In this document: positions 5,078 to 8,421 of the stretch, piece by piece | Position numbering within the stretch: position 1 is the stretch's first letter | Layout of the letters: each line of letters opens with the position of its first letter | Origin: Thermofilaceae archaeon | Lineage (GTDB): Archaea > Thermoproteota > Thermoprotei > Thermofilales > B69-G16 | Assembly: GCA_027017165.1 (NCBI GenBank) | Contig: JALURF010000170.1 | Span: forward strand, 1-8,421 | DNA length: 8,421 nucleotides | Direction: 5' to 3' | Notes under the pieces: generated by a model | What the model saw: the letters and a program-made list of their open reading frames with translations, nothing else | Databases searched by the model: none | Told to the model about the DNA's origin: nothing | Program-made: the position numbers and the translations under genes

Positions 5078-5096
5078 ATTTAAACATTTTAATGTT
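5078..5096 (+). promoter_or_regulatory. Promoter with overlapping palindrome for the COG1751 gene
   Basis: A TATA-like ATTTAAAC (5078-5085) lies about 25 nt before a likely start site near 5106. It overlaps a perfect inverted repeat, AACATT-TT-AATGTT (5083-5096). A GGTG Shine-Dalgarno match at 5114-5117 precedes the ATG by 5 nt. The overlap of dyad and TATA box suggests repressor control, but such A/T-rich dyads can also arise by chance. Confidence 0.35.
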
Positions 5097-5122
5097 CTAG
5101 ATTTGATAATTGTGGTGTATAC

Positions 5123-5821
5123 ATGTTCCATGTTGATAAGATAGTATATTTTAAATCTCCTGGTCCTCAAAACACCGATAAAGTTGTAGATGTCGTAGTT
5201 GAAAGATTAAAAAGAGGAGATTTAAAATATGTGATTGTAGCCTCGATAACTGGAGAAACAGCGCTTAAAATTGGTGAACGATTAAAAAGCGAGGAACTGG
5301 ACGCTAGGGTTGTCTGCGTCTCTGGTCCTCCGCAGTGGGATTGCGAAATTAGAGGGAGGAGATGGCCTTATATCCGCGATGATATCCGAAGGAAATTGGA
5401 GGAACTAGGAGTTGTTATAGTTGAGCGCGCTGCCACCACTCTTGCCGGCGGCTCTGTCGATTATAGCCTAGCGAGATACGGTTTTATGCCTCCTTCATGG
5501 GCTGTATTAGAGACTCTAGTTATGATAGGAGGCTATGGATTAAAGACTGCAATAGAAGTCGTTTTAATGGCTACGGACTACGGCGCCGTACCTCCATTCA
5601 TCGAAGCCATAGCCGTAGCCGGTACATTGAATAAAGGAGCCGACACAGCGGTAGTCGTAAAGACCACCTATTCTCCTCATATGTTCTCTAGCAACTCTGA
5701 GAAACGCATGCAAGTACTGGAAATTTTAGCTATGCCTAGAAATAAGAAATGGTATAAGAGAGTTAGCGTCTGGGAGTTTGAAGCAATAGAGGTGAAAAGC
5801 GGCGACGCATATACCTGGTAG
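5123..5821 (+). CDS. Stand-alone pyruvate kinase C-terminal-like domain protein (COG1751)
   Basis: This 232-residue soluble protein matches the family of free-standing pyruvate kinase alpha/beta (C-terminal) domains found mainly in archaea. In pyruvate kinase this domain binds allosteric effectors and carries no catalysis, and the function of the free-standing family is not established. Family features seen are YFKSPGPQNT (residues 9-18), the phosphate-loop-like VASITGETALK (39-49), a Gly-rich stretch TLAGGSVDYS, the helix segment TAIEVVLMATDYGAVPP, and GTLNKGADTAVVV near the end. It lacks the pyruvate kinase barrel and its active-site residues, so it is not a kinase. ATG 5123 is supported by GGTG 5 nt upstream. 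It is probably a single-gene unit: it lies downstream of mntA with its own promoter and converges on the aldo/keto reductase gene 37 bp away. Confidence 0.85.
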   Translation: MFHVDKIVYFKSPGPQNTDKVVDVVVERLKRGDLKYVIVASITGETALKIGERLKSEELDARVVCVSGPPQWDCEIRGRRWPYIRDDIRRKLEELGVVIVERAATTLAGGSVDYSLARYGFMPPSWAVLETLVMIGGYGLKTAIEVVLMATDYGAVPPFIEAIAVAGTLNKGADTAVVVKTTYSPHMFSSNSEKRMQVLEILAMPRNKKWYKRVSVWEFEAIEVKSGDAYTW

Positions 5822-5858
5822 TTAACTAAACAGTGGAGCCCATGGCAACTCAGCGCTG

Positions 5859-6944
5859 TCATGAACATTTTCCGAGATATTCTCCATACCAGTTGATTTT
5901 AATCGTATCACCTGCTTTTACGTCGGGAGGAACTATGAACTTCATTCCAATTTCGAGAATTGCAACAGTTTTTCCAGCATAGTTACTAAAGACTTTTTTA
6001 ACTTTTTGAGTAAAGAATTCATCTCCTAAATCTACTTCAATATCTGCCACAAGGTCGTCTACCATTTTCTTAACGCTTGACGGCATTCTCCACTTAACTC
6101 CTTCAATATTCTCTTTAACGTGTTTAATACTGCTCGTGCCGACTAATACACAGCCTATGCCCGGCTGGTTGGCAAGCCAGTTTAAAATAAGTTGAGCCGC
6201 AGTCATTCCATGCCTTTCTCCCATTAAACCGAGTTTATCTACTATTTTCCCGCATTCTTCTAGAATACGGGAAGGAATATGAGCTCTTTCGCCGCTATGA
6301 ATGAAGTCTTTATCTCTTATTTTCTCCGTTAATAATCCCATTAGCAACGGCGTATAAGCAATAATACTAATCTGTCTTGAGAGACAAAAATCTAGAATTC
6401 TATCATACATTCTCCGCTGGAGGAAATTATACGGTATTTGAATACTAGGTGTTTCGATCAGCTCGGACCATCTCTCCAGTTCTTTGAGCGAGAAATTAGA
6501 CACGCCAACATATCTTATAATACCGGATTCTATAAACTCCATTAAAGTCTTAACAGTTTCCTCGGGGGGAGTCTCCGGATCTGGATAATGTATTTGGTAA
6601 AGATCAATATAATCTGTTTGAAGACGTTTTAAGCTATCTTCTACAGCTTTTTTAACACTTTCGGGTTTTAAATCTTGACAGGGTAGGCCTTCGTTAGTTA
6701 TAACAATACTTCCTTTAGTAGCCAAGATTACGCGTTTCCGTAAATCTCTTATAGCCTCTCCAACTATTTCCTCGCTCCGCCCACCACCATAGATATTCGC
6801 CGTATCTATAAAGTTTATCCCCATTTCCACGGCTTTTCTCACAAGTTCAACAGCTTTCTCAGCCTCAACTTTATGTAGAGTTCTACAACCCAATCCTATA
6901 GGCGTAACGTATAAATCTGATTTCCCAAGCCTACGTTTCTCCAT
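5859..6944 (-). CDS. Aldo/keto reductase with an extra C-terminal domain
   Basis: This is an NAD(P)H-dependent oxidoreductase of the aldo/keto reductase superfamily, reducing aldehydes or ketones to alcohols; its substrate is not predictable. Residues 1-300 form the usual TIM barrel. The full catalytic tetrad is visible: D47 and Y52 in FIDTANIYG, K77 in ATKGSI, and H119 in LYQIHYPDP. GVSNFS and the late LVGTSS-VKENIEG region are typical substrate- and cofactor-binding parts. At 361 residues it is longer than the common 280-330. The tail (about 300-361) is not part of the barrel: AILEIGMKFIVPPDVKAGD then IKINWYGEYLGK looks like a small beta domain, recalling the C-terminal OB-like domain of bacterial EF-P. 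ATG 6944 follows a TATA box at 6990-6981 and an inverted repeat near the start site. Confidence 0.93.
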   Translation of the reverse strand: MEKRRLGKSDLYVTPIGLGCRTLHKVEAEKAVELVRKAVEMGINFIDTANIYGGGRSEEIVGEAIRDLRKRVILATKGSIVITNEGLPCQDLKPESVKKAVEDSLKRLQTDYIDLYQIHYPDPETPPEETVKTLMEFIESGIIRYVGVSNFSLKELERWSELIETPSIQIPYNFLQRRMYDRILDFCLSRQISIIAYTPLLMGLLTEKIRDKDFIHSGERAHIPSRILEECGKIVDKLGLMGERHGMTAAQLILNWLANQPGIGCVLVGTSSIKHVKENIEGVKWRMPSSVKKMVDDLVADIEVDLGDEFFTQKVKKVFSNYAGKTVAILEIGMKFIVPPDVKAGDTIKINWYGEYLGKCS

Positions 6945-6964
6945 ACAATCACGACATTTAGATT

Positions 6965-6976
6965 ACACTAAAGTGT
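6965..6976. promoter_or_regulatory. Inverted repeat at the reductase start site
   Basis: ACACT and AGTGT are separated by AA, a perfect 5-bp dyad. It lies between the TATA box (6981-6990) and the ATG (6944) of the minus-strand reductase, close to the predicted transcription start. A repressor bound here would block initiation. The arms are short, so this is tentative. Confidence 0.3.
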
Positions 6977-6980
6977 TCCG

Positions 6981-6990
6981 GTATTTATAG
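6981..6990 (-). promoter_or_regulatory. TATA box of the aldo/keto reductase gene
   Basis: On the minus strand the sequence reads CTATAAATAC, a good archaeal TATA match. The expected start site is near 6960, giving a leader of about 15 nt before the ATG at 6944. A weak GTGAT lies close to the start codon. Confidence 0.45.
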
Positions 6991-7010
6991 AATGCTGAAT
7001 ATTTTATGTG

Positions 7011-7015
7011 AAAAA
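7011..7015 (-). terminator. T-tract after the S16-like gene
   Basis: On the minus strand a run of five T (AATTTTTCAC) lies about 34 nt after the stop at 7049. A short T-run is enough for archaeal termination. It would separate this transcript from the reductase promoter. Confidence 0.3.
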
Positions 7016-7048
7016 TTGGGAGAAGCAACTATCCTGTTGACTAAGATT

Positions 7049-8421
7049 TCAACTATATACTGGCTGTTGTATACTGGGAGGCTCTCTAGTTCGAAGTTTT
7101 GATATAAGGATATAGGTAAACACAGCGGCAATAAGCACGACTATTAATGCTAGGAGATAGGGAGTATAATCGGGAGTATTCTCTTTCTCGACTATTTCAA
7201 TCTCCTTCTTTCCCTCCTCCTTCTCTTTCGTAATACTTGGGTTTTTAAATGCCTTGATCTGGGCTAGTTGGAGTGCGAGTTTCGAGTAGTAAGATGATAA
7301 TTTGTACAATCTAAGCTTTATCTCATAATCTTCTTCATAATCGGCTAACTCCATGTAGCTGGAGGCTAGGATGGGTGTGGTAAAGTTCTGGGCTATTGAT
7401 AGAGAATAAACGGCCTTTTCCCGAGCTTTTTCGACGAATACCTCGGTTATATCCTCTTGAACAGCTCTTAGGTGTATCTTATTCAACGCCAACTCGGAAT
7501 CCACTAATGCTTCTATAGCATATGTACAGGCTAGAAGATAATCTCCATCATCAAAAGCGTTTTTAGCTTTTGTAAACGCTTTTTCCGCTCTATCTACTTC
7601 TTCTAGAAATATACCAGTCTCCGACATTAGAGTATAAGCGTAACTCCACGAATTCCTCGCCGCTAGCAAATAATCGCTGGCTATTTCCCTCACATAATCG
7701 AGTTGTAGTTCTTTTCCTTCAGAGAATTTCTCCGTTAAGCTAAGCCATGTCATGCTCGCATAGGCTTGTTGTTCTGAGTAAGCCAGCAAGTACATTTTTT
7801 CGTAGATGTCAGCTGTTTTATTGGCTTTAATGAATTTTTCCTTAGCTTTCTCCAATCTATACTCCGCTGCCATGACGAACTCTACATCCATGGAAGAATC
7901 CACTACAGCTGTATCTATAGACTCGCTCGCTTTCTCCAGTACCTCTATCACTCTGCTGGTTATACTTCCTAATCCCTTCTCCCTATAGGATAATATATTA
8001 TCCACGTATTGAAGAGCGACTAAAGCTCTGAATGCTAGACTAGCGGCTACATAAGGCATGCTATCTGAAACGCGTTTCGCATTATCGAGATTCTTAGTGG
8101 CTTTCTCGTCGAGAAATGATAGTAACTGGTTTTTAGCGTCAGGGCTTAAATCGCTATTCTCTATACCCGCTCTCACGTCATCTTCCATAGAGCTTGCTTT
8201 ATCGATCAATTGGATGGCAACTTCCGAGAAGATTTCCCTAGTTAACTCTCTATACTTAGGTTCTTTAATAACCCGAATCTCGAAAGTTCGGTTGAAGAAT
8301 ATTGAAGCTGCTTCTCTTATATCGGCTACCTCAATAACGTTAACGCCCCATTTTTCTCTAGCGTATCTTATTAAATCTACTTTAACAGGTCTCATTTCCG
8401 TAAAAATGAAAGGCCCTACTC
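7049..8421 (-). CDS. C-terminal part of a membrane-anchored S16 (Lon-like) serine protease, 5' end cut off
   Basis: The frame is open from the right edge of the window to the stop at 7049, at least 457 codons. The ATG at 8395 is probably internal, because the frame continues upstream as VGPFIFTE without a stop. The first visible residues, PVKVDLIRYAREKWGVNVIEVADIREA in two parts, resemble the closing segment of the archaeal S16 protease family (COG1750), so the Ser-Lys catalytic domain would lie outside the window. Numbered from 8395, residues 40-400 are almost wholly helical, Ala- and Glu-rich, with TPR- or coiled-coil-like pairs. A charged linker (KEKEEGKKEIEIVEKE) leads to one membrane segment at about 413-434 (LLALIVVLIAAVFTYILI) and a short basic tail. 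The topology would be helical domain outside and tail in the cytoplasm, if a signal peptide exists upstream. Function beyond the protease assignment is inference. Confidence 0.7.
   Translation of the reverse strand, partial: VGPFIFTEMRPVKVDLIRYAREKWGVNVIEVADIREAASIFFNRTFEIRVIKEPKYRELTREIFSEVAIQLIDKASSMEDDVRAGIENSDLSPDAKNQLLSFLDEKATKNLDNAKRVSDSMPYVAASLAFRALVALQYVDNILSYREKGLGSITSRVIEVLEKASESIDTAVVDSSMDVEFVMAAEYRLEKAKEKFIKANKTADIYEKMYLLAYSEQQAYASMTWLSLTEKFSEGKELQLDYVREIASDYLLAARNSWSYAYTLMSETGIFLEEVDRAEKAFTKAKNAFDDGDYLLACTYAIEALVDSELALNKIHLRAVQEDITEVFVEKAREKAVYSLSIAQNFTTPILASSYMELADYEEDYEIKLRLYKLSSYYSKLALQLAQIKAFKNPSITKEKEEGKKEIEIVEKENTPDYTPYLLALIVVLIAAVFTYILISKLRTREPPSIQQPVYS

Noticed and set aside
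5819..5828. Perfect 10-bp palindrome TAGTTAACTA at the COG1751 stop
   Set aside because: It is short, A/T-rich and has no loop. It is likely chance at a stop codon, although it lies in the convergent intergenic space.
5677..5868. Minus-strand open frame of 63 codons at the convergent gene ends
   Set aside because: It overlaps the COG1751 gene almost entirely and has no family resemblance.
7806..7988. Plus-strand open frame of 60 codons
   Set aside because: It is antisense to the long helical protein. The Ser/Leu-rich product is a shadow.

Overview
The window looks like accessory DNA from an archaeon, most likely a hyperthermophilic member of the Thermoproteota. Three things support this. 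Starts are preceded by TATA-like boxes about 25 nt upstream of short or absent leaders. Shine-Dalgarno matches are of the GGTG(A) type with GTG and TTG starts. The gene families are archaeal in character: VapBC and HepT/MntA toxin-antitoxin pairs, a stand-alone pyruvate-kinase C-terminal-like protein (COG1751), and a membrane-anchored S16 (Lon-like) protease. Genus cannot be decided from the sequence.

Left part (1-2554): a small basic protein of unknown function (74-430) is followed by about 550 bases of gene-poor, decayed DNA. That stretch holds the 3' end of a dead PIN-domain (VapC) gene, still about 80% identical at base level over its last 105 aligned coding bases to the intact vapC further right. 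It also holds two back-to-back hairpins at 678-734. Next come two convergent genes, each apparently broken by one missing base: a 12-helix MFS transporter, whose helix-1 coding sequence lacks an in-frame start codon, and on the minus strand a MazG-like nucleotide pyrophosphohydrolase split at a run of four G.

Middle part (2693-5017): a stress or defence-type cluster, all on the plus strand. It contains a VapB (AbrB-fold)/VapC (PIN) pair with an ATGA overlap, a small CPBP-family membrane protease homologue, and a HepT (HEPN)/MntA (minimal nucleotidyltransferase) pair with overlapping genes. HepT carries the complete RX4HXY motif whose tyrosine is the known target of MntA-type AMPylation. Small perfect inverted repeats lie at the predicted promoters of both toxin-antitoxin operons, and an unusual interlocked inverted repeat covers the start of the CPBP gene.

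Right part (5083-8421): housekeeping-like genes. A COG1751 protein (plus) converges on an aldo/keto reductase (minus) that has the full catalytic tetrad and an unusual C-terminal extension. Upstream of it, also on the minus strand, is the 3' part of a long helical, C-terminally membrane-anchored protein. It is probably the tail of an S16-family serine protease whose catalytic domain lies beyond the right edge.

No tRNA, rRNA, CRISPR array or intact transposase was seen. I did not recognise a wholly new system. The least explained items are the tandem hairpins, the interlocked repeat, the two one-base frameshifts and the reductase tail.
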